From positions 17,861,632 through 17,925,631 of the forward strand of contig NC_060885.1 in the NCBI RefSeq assembly GCF_014805685.1: a stretch of 64,000 bases of DNA. Direction: 5' to 3'. The translations under genes were made by a program, and so were the position numbers. Shown here one piece after another: positions 34,718-46,011 of this stretch. The stretch's first letter is position 1, and every line of letters begins with the position of its first letter. The notes below the pieces were generated by a model. That model was not told where the DNA came from, ran no database searches, and worked only from the letters and a program-made list of their open reading frames with translations. This DNA is from Silurus meridionalis (lineage: Eukaryota; Chordata; Actinopteri; Siluriformes; Siluridae).

Positions 34718-36766
34718 CTATATGCTTATGGCTAAGCCAGCGGCGCTAATCCATCTAATGCATGTTTTTGGACAGTGGGTGGAAACCAAAGAACCCAAAG
34801 AAAACCCACACAAACACACATCAGTTTTACTGGTGTTTAAAATAGTGCTTTAACATTATTTGAGTCTGTAAAAAATGCTTCCCAGTTCCCAGATGCCCCA
34901 AAATAGCTTTGCTAAAAATTGCAAACTGCTGCAATTTAATTTGATCAGAGCCAAAAATTATTCTCTCCCTCCTTGATAGAATAATCCTTGATTATTTGCT
35001 GAAGTGAAAAAGGAGCACATATCATATATTATATAGTACGTGTGTTCAAGCAAAATGTTTTATCTCTTCAGAGCTCCATAGAAAACAGATCAAGCTTAAA
35101 GCCTCTCATCTTCCAGGGAGATATTTTCCTCTTAAGAATCTTTATAATGTGATTTAGTTTGCTCGTTTTTCATGTCCTTGCCTTGTCTCTGTCACTATGC
35201 AGGTCTTAAAAAAGATCTCCATGTACATTCAGGAGCAGAATGAGAACATCTATGCACCTCGAGGACTTCTTATCACTGACCCTATTGAGAGGGGCATGAG
35301 AGTGGTATCCTTTATATATAGTTATGGCTATCTCAGGGAATGCACCAAAGACATGAACTTTATGCAAAGAGCTTCTGTAAGCCAAAAGAGATGAAAAGGA
35401 TGTAGCGTGTACTTTTAGTTGATTAAAAGGCAGACATGTTGTAACATTTTGGATCGTCAGCAATGTTTTAACAGTGTAAGCTGATAGGGTGAGCAAAGAA
35501 GAGTTACAGGATTGTAGTCATGGTATAATGAATACCTGGAACTCCTGATAATACAGTATGTGATGCAAATCTCCTAGATCTTTAGATGACATGATTACAA
35601 GATCTGCAAAGGCAAGCTGTTCATCTATGAATGCCCAAAGGGCCTTGCTAAAACAATATAAGCTGTCTTTGGTAAGAATCCAGACTCAGATGCCTTTGAG
35701 GCATGTTGAGATTTGTGCTGAGACAGTGGTGGTCCAGACAGAGGAACTGAAAAACTTAACCCTAATTAATTTATTTGAAATATATGACATTGCATATTTA
35801 ACTATGCAATAATATTAATTTCTGCAATTATTTAAATATTGCACCGCTATTTAATATTATATCATCCAAGACATACACGGATCTGAATTTGTCTCTATCA
35901 CGTGATGTGCTAAGCAGAGTCTGTCTTATAAAGAATGATGTGGCTTAAATCCTGGACACCAGGAGCAGTTCCTAAATCAGAAAGTGCCAGTAATCATTTA
36001 AAAACTTTTCTTTGATTAATTTTTTTTTTTACTTGGGGTAACTTGTTAAGAGATGACAGTCTCTCCATTGGACCATCAAGCATGTCTGGCAGTGCTGTCA
36101 CTTTATATATCCACAGTTCCCACTGTCTGGAATAGGACTTTCCACACTAACCACCAACAGCTCATCACCAGGGTTTGAAACTTCAAACAATGATATTGGC
36201 TTGTTTTTGTAAAAGAAAGCTTTTTTTTCTAAGAAAGTTTAGGTCAGTTTATCTAATAAATTCAGATTTTTTCCAATTTGAACAAATGAAACAAAATTAT
36301 TATAGGTTTTTTTTTTATTTATTTCAAAGTACTGCTAAATTCTACACTTTCACTTGTGATGGCTGTAAATGCTAATAGATTGTCTCTCAGACATTCTATA
36401 CTGTTAAATCTAATTATAAATGGTTAAAACATTTATTGAACATTTACTGAATAAATAAAGAATTATAATCCAAGCAACCATGCTTTGATTTGTATCCTAT
36501 AACAGCACACTGTTTTGTTTATTATTTCTATTCAAGTAGGCACTGGGTTAAATACCTGAATATACTGTAACACCTATCCATAACCCCTATTATAAATCAA
36601 ATGATGTTATATACATCCAGCATTTAGGGATGGTCATATAATTCTGGATGTGCTGTTATAATCCTTGATTGTAATGGTTCAGATAGAGATCTCTGTCTTT
36701 GAGGATCGTAGCTCCACTGGCTCCAGTTCCAGTGGCAGCTCGGCATCTGGCAGCAGTGCTCGGTGA
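27270..36766 (+). CDS. golga7b: Golgin A7 family member B (complete, five coding exons)
   Basis: Accessory protein of DHHC palmitoyltransferases: GOLGA7/GCP16 partners ZDHHC9, and GOLGA7B is known to work with ZDHHC5 at the plasma membrane. Coding exons are 27270-27281, 31543-31668, 32807-32959, 35203-35304 and 36683-36766. All introns are GT-AG and phase 0, and the joined frame gives 158 residues, close to the human length. Diagnostic segments are KVFIQRDYS near residues 21-29, the YLEGCLAC segment with Cys78 and Cys81 (equivalent to the palmitoylated pair of GCP16), and [16 protein letters not shown]. The protein ends in a Ser/Gly-rich tail typical of the B form. The start ATG at 27270 has a strong AACATGG context and gives MATE, the family's N-terminus. 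It is convergent with crtac1 and divergent from sfrp5. Confidence 0.95.
27431..27455. repeat. (GT)n microsatellite
   Basis: Eleven or twelve GT units in golga7b intron 1. Confidence 0.9.
27654..27718. repeat. (TA)n microsatellite
   Basis: About 32 uninterrupted TA units in golga7b intron 1. Confidence 0.98.
28768..29112 (+). repeat. Degenerate interspersed repeat (GGCACAGTAG / ACTCCAGGTT type)
   Basis: It starts GTATGGTGGCACAGTAGC, passes through a TTCAATCC promoter-like box, and ends with AATAGGCTCC followed by AAGATGAATGA. I recognise the widespread fish repeat with this layout. Related copies in the opposite orientation lie near 34525-34815 and 38095-38240. Confidence 0.6.
29950..30045 (+). 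repeat. Common fish interspersed repeat fragment
   Basis: It begins GTTCAATTCAAGTGGCTTTT, continues ATTGTCATTTCAA, then CCTCCTGGACCA. I recognise this as a frequent fish repeat; the family name is uncertain. Confidence 0.5.
31543..31668 (+). CDS. golga7b: golga7b coding exon 2
   Basis: 42 codons, phase 0 on both sides. Acceptor TTGTAG|CTCCAG, donor CGG|GTGTGT. Contains the [14 protein letters not shown] block. Confidence 0.95.
31669..32806 (+). other. golga7b: golga7b intron 2
   Basis: AT-rich, 1.1 kb. An open frame of about 100 codons near 32324 has no recognisable product. Confidence 0.85.
32807..32959 (+). CDS. golga7b: golga7b coding exon 3 (palmitoylated Cys pair)
   Basis: 51 codons, phase 0. 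Acceptor TTGCAG|ATCGAG, donor AAG|GTATTG. Carries [20 protein letters not shown] and the GCLAC motif. Confidence 0.96.
34525..34815 (-). repeat. Degenerate interspersed repeat carrying an expanded (CA)n tract
   Basis: It reads CATTCATCCATCTACAGTAA, then after the CA tract GCATGTTTTTGGACAGTGGG and AAAGAAAACCCACACAAACA. This is the reverse orientation of the repeat at 28768-29112. Confidence 0.6.
34655..34716. repeat. (CA)n microsatellite
   Basis: About 31 uninterrupted CA units, expanded inside an interspersed repeat. Confidence 0.98.
35203..35304 (+). CDS. golga7b: golga7b coding exon 4
   Basis: 34 codons, phase 0. Acceptor ATGCAG|GTCTTA, donor GTG|GTATCC (a weak donor after the G). Encodes [16 protein letters not shown] and DPIERGMRV. 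Confidence 0.95.
35305..36682 (+). other. golga7b: golga7b intron 4
   Basis: 1.4 kb of AT-rich sequence; nothing else recognised. Confidence 0.85.
36683..36766 (+). CDS. golga7b: golga7b coding exon 5 and stop
   Basis: 27 codons plus TGA at 36764-36766. Acceptor GTTCAG|ATAGAG. It encodes IEISVFEDR followed by a Ser/Gly/Ala-rich tail, shorter than the human Gly-rich tail. Confidence 0.93.
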   Translation: MEISVFEDRSSTGSSSSGSSASGSSAR

Positions 36767-39677
36767 CTGGAGGAGCAGCACCAGGGGTACGGGTACAGAG
36801 TGGCCAAAGGGATCACCAAGATTCGCATGTTGAAACATGAGAGCACCAGATTCTGAATCAAAAGGATGTCAAAGACACTTATTCCTTCCCCTCTTTCTTT
36901 GCTATCACATAATTCACATAGTATGCACACAGTCGCTTTTTCACTCCCATCCTTTCGTCATCTTCTGTGTTTCCATTAGCAACACACATGATCTCCAAGC
37001 TCCATATACCATGCCTCACAGACACAGAAATAGAGATCAGGAGTTTATTTATACAGTATATATTACAGGCAAAATATTTATTTAAGTGTACCTGTTACAA
37101 TTTCTGTCTATTCCTGTCAGTTGAACATTGTTATGTATTTGGCAGATGAGTTGAGTGCTGGATGATGGCCAAGCCCTCCTCGTTCTCCTGTCTGGTCTTT
37201 TTTAAGAAGCATTGCAACAGTTCACTACCACTGCTGATCTTGTGCAGTGCTTGAGGCTTCTGTTCACTTGGCCAACTCTGCCATTCACCTGTGGCTCAGT
37301 GGTTTGCTGTTCTGTTATGTGGGCAGTGAGCCCAGGCAGATCAAGTTCTCCCTGCGTCTCAGCTCATTGGGTATGCAAGCGAGCTTCAGTCCATCGAGGA
37401 CCTTTTGTCTCCATGAGATGAAAGCTACTAGTAATTTTGGCTTGTCCGCTGAGCTGTGGTTGATGAATGGGTATATGTGTGTGTATATGGACATCAGATA
37501 AGCTACATTTAGCTGATAAAATTCAGAGGAAGTTGAATCAGCAGCTGCTTAATATGAACTCCCCAACAAAACAGCTGCCTCATGTGGATGTTTCCATCTT
37601 GGTCAGTTTTGCATTAATGGTAGCTCCAGGCTGAAATTTGCACAGCATCTTATATATGTCTTTATACATACTTGGCAGCTTGATAATGAAAGCCGTCATA
37701 AACTCATTGTGATTTGCATACATTTACGTCCTGCATAAAATATACAGTGGAATATATGAATGGATTAAGATATAAATGTGTTTGTTATTTAGCAGAATTG
37801 GACTCTGTGAACACCACAAACATTTATAGAAAGTTGAAGCCAGACATGGTGTAATTATTGATATAAACCACAGTTGTTTAGATTATATTCAGAAAAGAAA
37901 TTGGTAAGGCAAATTGCATTAGAAATTTTCTTCATCGTTTCTGCTCTTTGTTTATATTCTCAATTCTGGTGTATAGATATATGGAATGTATTAATTAAAA
38001 AGCAAAGGGATCTACCGAGAAGCTGATTTCCTAAACAAATGGCATAAAACCAGATTTTCTCTCCCTCATTTATTCATTAATTCATTAAATCATTTATCTT
38101 CAGTAAACACTTTATCTTAATCTGGGTTGCAATGGATTAAAAGTCCTATTCTGGGGACACATTTGACAGAAGGTGGGTCCAGGAAGATTCAGCACCATAA
38201 CTATTACAAGTATGACAAAGCTGAGGACATGGACACACTGTTAAAAGGATAGCAGTATCACACACTTGATTTTATTTGTGATGTTTGGATTTATTATAAA
38301 AAATAACATAATGCAAAAAAAAAAAAAATAGAAAGGCTACAGTAGGTATGAGCATCTGTAGTTTACTGATGAGCACTAGTTTGTTTTATACGATTATTAT
38401 TAACAATATATGTGAACAATATCATGCAGATAAAGGAGATGAAGGTTTTAGGCAGACATTAAGGAGCACAATATAATTACATTTGTAAGGCTGTCTTGTA
38501 GTCACTGTTGTACTAGTTGTGTCAGAAGATGTTTTTAAGAAGAATAGCTGAATGTCAAGACATCTGTCTGTAACCTGGGTCATGCAAAATGGCAACAAAT
38601 TTTATTATAGGAATAAATCAACAGTCAAACGGCTGAAATTCAATCACAGTGAAGTACTGTGCGATTTCTGAAAAATGTGAACATGTAAATAATTTGTTTA
38701 ATTAATGTATTTGTGACATGACAGGCAGCATTGATACGTTAGAGCTCCACGATCACTAGTTCAATCCTGAGCTTAGATTACTTATTGTGTGCAGTTTCTG
38801 TAAACACTCTCTCATTTTTATTCATGTTTCCTTCAGGTTCTCCAGTTTATTTCTTTGTCCCGCAAGCATCCCAGTAGAAGGATTAGGTTTTAATAAAAGT
38901 GTGTGATGCCCGGTGTTTGACTTCCTGGGAGTATCCCAACTTTGAACTCAGTGCTCTCAAAAAAGGCTATAGATCCAACAGCACCCTGATGAAGTGCTTA
39001 CTGAAGGTGAGTTCAAAATGAATGAACAATGATTCTCCTTTCTTTTGTTGGGAAGAGCAAATTCTTTGTATTTGCAACAAATGTAGCATTACAATATCTG
39101 CCAGGGCCAATTCATAGAGTTGTAAACTTTACAACAGTGCTTTCGGTTAGCTGCATATAATGCCAGTTATGTATGAAAAATCATGATGTCATCATGTTTA
39201 CCTCAGGACATAAAGTACAGGGTTACTTCTGATGCTGTATCACTTGCAGTATATCACATATCTGTCGTTCATTTCTATATCGCTTTTTTTCTCACCTGTA
39301 TACCCTAAAGCCCACTCTACATTCCTTGCCTATTGTTTCTTGCCTCTTTTTAAAAACCACAACTTCAGTGCTCATCTCAGAGCTTGCCATTCGACGACTA
39401 ATGCTCTATTGTACACCCTTCTGTGCCTGCTGCTTTCATGTTTCATCACTATGGAGATACCCAACCTGGTGCTGAGCAACTGGTAGCCAGCGAGCTGGCT
39501 GTAAATACATCACTTGCACTATAGCTGCATGAGATACCTTCTGTTGGACTAGTCATTTTAGTAGTCATTTCAGTGATCAAGTGAGAACGGTGTTAAGAAA
39601 ACGTCTTCCTTGTGCTTAATCTAGAGAATTGAATTATGTGTATACATGTGTAGCACGTGTGGTTGTGTTTGTATATC
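36767..39677 (+). other. golga7b 3' UTR and downstream sequence
   Basis: The 3' end is not defined. A candidate AATAAA occurs at 38892-38897, but others could be used. The stretch to about 37500 is fairly complex and may be 3' UTR. A degenerate interspersed repeat lies near 38095-38240, and an exon-like open stretch ends at a perfect donor at 39006. Confidence 0.4.
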
Positions 39678-40992
39678 CAGTGCCCTCCTAAATTATTGGC
39701 ATCCATCACAAAATTATCTTATAATAGTATAAAAAGTATAAAATTAACCTGACACACATTAATGATAAACACTACTTACTTCTGTTTTTACCACAAAAAT
39801 CTAATAAGGCTATTTTATATTAACAGTATATTCTCTTAAAAAGAAATGTGCCAGAATTATCTACAACCTAAGCAATACATTAAAACTGTCTTTCTGTTAT
39901 TTTTCATTCACAGTCTCCAGGAACTCTTGTTACCTTTAACCATGTCCTGTTTCCCTGGGATATAAATCTGCGGTTGCACATATGTAAAACCGCTTTGTCT
40001 TCCATTACCTTGGAAAAACACAAAAGAATTTCAGCATACACAAGATAGATGGTTATTGACCTGCACAAATAAGGTAATGGATATAAAAATATCTTACATT
40101 TAAAAATACATTAAGCACATTTTGTGGCATAACAAAAAGGAAATTTGGCAGGAACTGAACCCATGAGCACTCTGCCTTCCCACACAGTAAGGAGGGAGAA
40201 AAGAATAAAGAACACTGTTTTAAAACTCCTAATATTTTTTTTATGATTCTTGTAGTTATCAAATTGCACAGTTAACTTTCATGAATAACAAGGCATTTAG
40301 AGATGTTGCAAGAAACAAATAAAAACCTTCTTGATTTTCTTATAAAATACAGCTGAACTGAACTGAGTCTTTCGGGCCAGACCATCAGCACGTTTGGCAA
40401 AAAGTGGACTGCATACCAGAAAAGGCACCTGATATCCCACTGTAAAATATAGTGGCGGGTCATTGATGCTTTGGGGCTGCTCAGGTAGTTCATGGAGACT
40501 GGTAAAGATTAATGGTATCATTAATTATGTTAAGTACTTAAATATATTTAACCCTTAACACGAGAAACTCTTGGCCATAGATATGGCAACAGGATGATGA
40601 GCAAATCAAACTTCTAAATAAATTGTGATAGGTTTGAAAAAACAAATAAGTGTTTTGCAATGTACATCTCACTTCTCAGAGGTACTGAAAACCTGTGAAG
40701 AGAGAAATCCATGTTTGCAAAACTAATTATAGAAATTACGTTCTTGGAGAAAATGTGGACAAAAAAAATCTCTCTACAAGTGTTCTCTTATTAGACATCA
40801 GTGGAAGAGACTTAGTTATTATTTCAAAAGGAATACAAATTGTATAAAATATTTATTTGTAAAATAGCTCATTTTGCGAAGTGTTTAGTGGTAAAAATGT
40901 AAACAATGTCACTGAGGTCACAATATCACTCGTTGAATAAATTTTTACGTAGAAATATTGTGGATGTCAATAAGATACAGCGGAGGGCATTG
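39678..40992 (+). mobile_element. Decayed Tc1-like DNA transposon (lineage B)
   Basis: The left end reads CAGTGCCCTCCTAAATTATT and continues GGCATCC. The right end is its inverted counterpart, GGATGTCAATAAGATACAGC followed by GGAGGGCATTG. Inside, on the plus strand, are a TTTCCCTGGGATATAAA box, a damaged transposase start, and GGCGGGTCATTGATGCTTTG, which encodes the W-G-C-F-type segment of Tc1 transposases. All three frames are interrupted, so it is inactive. I recognise the lineage from its typical fish terminal repeat. Confidence 0.8.
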
Positions 40993-42040
40993 TATTTTTG
41001 CATGTTTATTGAAAAAGGATTTAATTGCAAAAATTGACTTGCTATTTTTTATATATAATCAGAAAGATCCCATTTCTGGAGTAGCAATAGATTGTTCTTT
41101 GCTGTTTTTTCTATTGTAAAAAATACATTTTAAAGTCTTATGAAAATATGATGTCTTATAAACATTTTCATTCCTGAAACACAAAGTAAATGTTTACAAT
41201 GTTACTGACATTTGTCTTTTATTGAGAAATAAATAAAAATAATTATTGAATTATCATAATGCAGTTGGCCTTTGAATAAAAACTACTATGCCACTAATGA
41301 AGTGATGTGCATGTAACTAGTAACTATCATTTTACCCATAAAATTACAGTATATTGTGTATATTACTGTATGTAGCACATTTTAAGTTGTAGTATAATGA
41401 TTTACATAATTTCATTAGAGGTGCCACCAAAGAGACATTAATTGACAAATGCAACACCAAGACAATACCTGAAACAGAGTTAAAACTTTTAAATTCAATA
41501 TTGCAAAACATAAGCATTATCTTTTTTTTTTTTTTAAAGCAGAATCATGATGTAGGATACAGTTCCTAGAAGAAGGAATTACTTCTTTGTAAACTTTTGA
41601 AAGCAGAAAAAAAGGACAACACTAAAATTATTTTTACATGATCAAGACTAAGACCACATTTAATAAGACCAATGGCAAAGAGGGAGACAAGTCCAAGTAC
41701 AAAATGCCAACATTTCAAGAAATTAGAATGACCAAACGACTAGGTGCTTATGTCTTCATGAGTAGGACTGTAAGACTCTAATCATAAACATAAGCATATT
41801 AAAATATTCAATATTTTTCACCAACTTTGATTTTGTTGTTTATTATTAACTTATTCAAAATAATTGCATCAGAAAAAAGGCTTTTGAATGGTTGTTGCTC
41901 TGCAGTATTTCTATGATTCATGCTGGTTATGATACTGTCTAGAATAGCAACTGAAACTTGCATGTGCATGGAAAGGAACCATATTTAGTGATGTGCCTTA
42001 TGTTATGAGGGACACTTTCACACTATAGGCAAGGTGCCTC
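40993..42040. other. AT-rich intergenic sequence, no gene recognised
   Basis: Low-complexity A/T-rich sequence with poly-T and poly-A runs. Confidence 0.55.
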
Positions 42041-42520
42041 AGAGCAAAATCAAGCCAACCCCAAAATAGAATCTTCTCCCTGACATTAAGCACGGTTATT
42101 GGCGAGGGAGGAAGCAATATATTTCTACTGGAGAGGAAATGATATTGTCCTTGATCTGACAGTTGTGTATGCCATGCCAGGGACTGAAGGTTACATTTAT
42201 GATTTTGGCATTAGGAACAGCTATTTGTTCTGCGGAATGACGACATATGAGCAGTTTTCTTCCAGAACATTGGCTCAGAAGACGTTCGCCTATCTCTAGT
42301 GTGATTGGAGGAAAACCTTAAAAAAGTGTCTGCGATGGCAAGAAGAACTAAAGTGATTTGACATTACTATGGAGATTAAATCTTGGAAGAGGATAAAAAG
42401 ACACTTTCTATCCACAGACTTACTTGAAATAGTTAAGACAGAGAGTTCTGTTGTCCTTAATGTCAGAATGAAAGAAAGTGAAAAATACAAAGCAACTCAT
42501 CAGTCAGAGCCCTCTCATAA
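42041..42520. promoter_or_regulatory. Candidate conserved non-coding element
   Basis: A complex, repeat-free island between AT-rich stretches. An open frame of 66 codons starts without an ATG at 42099 and matches no family I know. Listed only because composition and information content differ from the flanks. Confidence 0.2.
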
Positions 42521-43431
42521 GCTGTGCTGAGATAAGCCTTGGGGGGTCATGTGACCCTAAAGAAACAGATTTGGGTGCTCTAATAGAAACAACACACCTG
42601 TAGCAAAAGGTCACTACTGGAACTTAGGACATCTGACAAGAGCTTCCAGTGTTTTTAGTACTCTGTTACACAACAGTGGCTCTGTTCTAACTGAGAAGGC
42701 CCTCTTTTATAAATGATAGAGCCTGTTTCTCTTTCTCATATTCAGATGCACATCATACTTGGTACAGTCAAACAAAAGATACAGTAACCCTAGAATTACT
42801 GGCAACTTAATGTAAATTAAGTATTAAGTGTAGAGGAATAAATTATATAAAACACTTGTTTCAACAACTTGTTTCATGATTGGCACAATTATATGTTGTT
42901 GGTGCTCTCTTCTCCATGCAGCAACATTTTGTGTTGCTTCATATTGTTCATTTTCTTTTGCAAGTGGACTTCACTCTAATTTAAACCACATGTATATATA
43001 TTCCTGTGCCAATTTGCAGATTGAGATGGTTTTTGCAAAACACTAAATTATTTATTTAGCCTGTTTTTTTTTTTTTTTTAGAAGTATATACAGTACATAT
43101 ATGGTCAAGGATAAACCCCATGGCAGAAGTGATCAATTTTGTGCTGAAGTATCCTGATATTTAGCATAATTCATAATGTCCAAGCCCCAAGTGTCTATTT
43201 CTATATTTTATAGTGGGGTGTCAGGTGCTTTTACTTGCATGCAATCCCTTTTGATATCCAAAAATGCTGCAGTTTATTTTTATTTTATCTGCCCAGGCAC
43301 CACATTTTGCAACACAATATCATGAATTCTCTCTGCAATGCCTAAGCTGGTGATTTTGATTTGAGAAATCTAAATGTGCAGTTCTTAAACTTTAATTATT
43401 AGACTTTATTTTCTGTCTTTATCATCCCTTC

Positions 43432-43435
<4 letters not shown>
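42521..43435. other. Intergenic sequence, no gene recognised
   Basis: AT-rich; nothing recognised. Confidence 0.55.

Positions 43436-43491
<56 letters not shown>
43436..43491. repeat. (GT)n microsatellite
   Basis: About 27 GT units, followed by a GA run. Confidence 0.98.
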
Positions 43492-43493
<2 letters not shown>

Positions 43494-44519
43494 TATGTGT
43501 GAGAGAGAGTGTGGAGACTTTGTGCTTATGGGTCCAATTACTGGGCAATGGTTTCTGACATGTGAAGCTTTTTTGTTTTGCTCCTAATTGTTCTTAATGG
43601 TATTTTTAACTGCTTGTGTATTTTTATGTCCATTATCTGATTTGTGAAGGTCAACAACCATCTGTCTCTTCTGTGTTGAACGTTCTTTGTTTTGTTGTTT
43701 TTTCCATGGTAATGGATGACAAATGGATTTTAACAACCAGGCCTTCTTTAATCGCACATACAAATTAAAGTATTTCTTTGTAGCTTATCCAGATATCTAA
43801 TATCAACCGACCCAAATATTTAACCTTGCATAATAAGAAGTAGTAGAGCTCTGCTCTATCCTGAATATTTGGTGATGTAGAAGCATCAGGATTCAATAAT
43901 CATTTTTCTAACACATGATACCTTTTCTCACTAAGCGACAGAGTGTGGAACAAATGAAGGGAACTGATGCAAGACTATATGTTCTACAATGTGTGTCAAA
44001 CAAGGACAACATTTGTGAGACCAAAGGCACTGACAGCCTAATGGAATAAATAATGTTTCCAACTCCAAGAAAATATAATTCATGTTGAAATATTCCTGGG
44101 ATGAATCAATGGGCAATCAGCTAACTCATAACTGAAGAATAAGATTTTTTTCTGCTGTGACAGTAGAACAGCTCTGATCATTTTAACAATCTTTGAGTGC
44201 ATTTGTACATTTACAGTACAGGCCAAACATTTCTCTGCATATTTCATTACAGTTTTAAATTTCCATACTTTATAAACATCTGTATAAACTAATAGCTATG
44301 ACACAAATTGATTTCAGTTTTTCTTTGTTTACATACACTTTATAAATATTTGGTTGTGTTGTTGTTGTTTAATTGCATGGACGTCAAACTATTGGAGATG
44401 CCTTTCATAAGTTTTTCACAATGCTACAATCCAGATTTTTTGTCCAATCCAGCCAAACTGATCTGGTGTAAATCAGTCAGGTTTGTGAGACTCAAGTTTT
44501 AAAACATGCTTCATCAGTT
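43492..44519. other. Intergenic sequence, no gene recognised
   Basis: No open frame with a recognisable product. The outer arm of the Tc1-like remnant that follows may begin near 44210. Confidence 0.5.
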
Positions 44520-45000
44520 CATTCCAAAAATGTTCTAAGGGGTCCAGGGGTCAGGGCTTTGTAAAGACCACTTATCAAGTTTTAATCTGGGGACTTAAAG
44601 GAAATTTGTTACAACTTCGGGGTTATGTGGATCAGACTGAAAAGCCCAGTGCCAGACTAAAGAGCCCATTCTTAAATGCACAAGTCTCTTTAATAGGAAA
44701 CCAAGCCACAACATTTTGCTCCATGCCTATGCTTTACAATTGGGATGTTCTTCCAAAGCCTCACAATTTTGTTTGGATTTTGGCCTTCTGACAATCTTCT
44801 GTCTGGCTTTTGAATGTCACTCTTGGAGTAGAAGTTTCTGCTTTTAGATCATGCCAGTGTAGGACTATATCAATGGTGAAGGCACATATGTTTCAAACTT
44901 TCAACCTTTTCATTTGTTGATCTTGGGGTATCAATTGAAATCTTTTGTTGCTCATCATTGGAGTTGATTTGTTTTCTGGTTGCCAAGTGAACATATTCAT
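44520..45000 (-). mobile_element. Decayed Tc1-like DNA transposon (lineage C), core part
   Basis: On the plus strand the order TTCTAAGGGGTCCAGGGGTC, then GGGCTTTGTAAAGACCACTT, then CACAACATTTTGCTCCATGC and TACAATTGGGATGTTCTTCC, then CTGTCTGGCTTTTGAATGTC follows the reverse-complemented transposase of the abundant fish Tc1 group. Frames are thoroughly broken. The terminal repeats could not be placed with confidence, so the true borders are wider than given. Confidence 0.6.
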
Positions 45001-45828
45001 ATAAAACAAATGTTCACCCTTTTTAGCAACAGCATTTATCAAATTGCTCAAACACTTCTAATTTTCTCTTACAGCTATAATTAACAAGTCATCTTTCTCT
45101 GCCCTTACGCAGGCCTTATTATTATAGTTTTTCATTTGGACACAACACAAAATTCACTTTGACCCAGAATGGCCTACCATGTTGTCCTTGGCTAGAACTG
45201 GCTAGAAGCCTCAAATACTGATACAGGTTTTTTTGTGCCTATAGAAATCTGTACACAGGGCGATGGCAAGTAAGTTTTGTTTTAGACATCTTCAGTGCTG
45301 AGATTCATAACATAACAGAGATAAAGTATCTAAGTAAAAGCCTGAACCTTTCATAACCTTCAATAAGTTCTTCCAAATCCCAAAATAATCAGATGACCAC
45401 ACACTGTGGAAAGCAACCACCACACAAACCATAGTCTTTGAGTTATTGCTAAAACACCCTTCACTGTTTATGTTAATTTCAATGACAAGCTTGACTAATA
45501 TGTCTAAAAAAAACTTATTACTTTCCATACAGTGGGTGTATATGTCACTGTATCCTTAACTCTGGGATCCTTTCAGCATATATTTTAATGACAAATTATT
45601 TTAAACTAATGTCTAACTAAAAGGTCAGCATGAACACAGGATAGGCAAATACTGAAAAAAAAAAACCTGCATGCACAGCCATTAGAAAAGGTCTAAATAT
45701 TTAAAATATAAAACATTGCACAGCAGAGAAATATACAAGATTTTACTAGTCAAATATTTGGTAGACTTCTTGCCTGCTCTCTTTAGGAAATAGTTTTTCC
45801 TACACCTATGGACTCTGAACTGCCCTTT
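45001..45828. other. Intergenic sequence, no gene recognised
   Basis: May include the eroded end of the Tc1-like lineage C element; otherwise nothing recognised. Confidence 0.45.
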
Positions 45829-46011
45829 TCACAGGAAGCCCTTCATTCTGCAGACTGATTTCTTCTTATCTTGAAAATAACATTTCAATTTCAAGATAAT
45901 GCCCCTTATCACTCCAGTACCTTTTTTTTTTTGCATATCCTGTAATAATGTTTGTTTCATAGATTTGTAAATTATTGTTTTTTCCCTAGTTCGCCCCAGT
46001 TGTTTTTTCAT
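45829..46011 (-). pseudogene. Exon-like ORF fragment, copy 1 of a diverged duplicate pair
   Basis: A 60-codon open stretch of unknown identity. It shares with the frame at 47006-47280 the sequence KSMKQTLLQDMQK (versus KSIKQTLFQDMQK) and, further on, SVCRMKGF (versus SVCGMKRF), with indels and a homopolymer-driven change between them. The shared protein pattern suggests a duplicated coding exon that has since decayed, or a repeat family with an ORF. Function unknown. Confidence 0.35.

Larger units (their letters stand above)
32960..35202 (+). other. golga7b: golga7b intron 3
   Basis: 2.2 kb. It contains a degenerate interspersed repeat with a long CA tract (34525-34815); otherwise nothing recognised. 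Confidence 0.85.

Noticed and set aside
37212..37501. Two overlapping open frames downstream of golga7b
   Set aside because: No domain, no splice sites; probably golga7b 3' UTR or flanking sequence.
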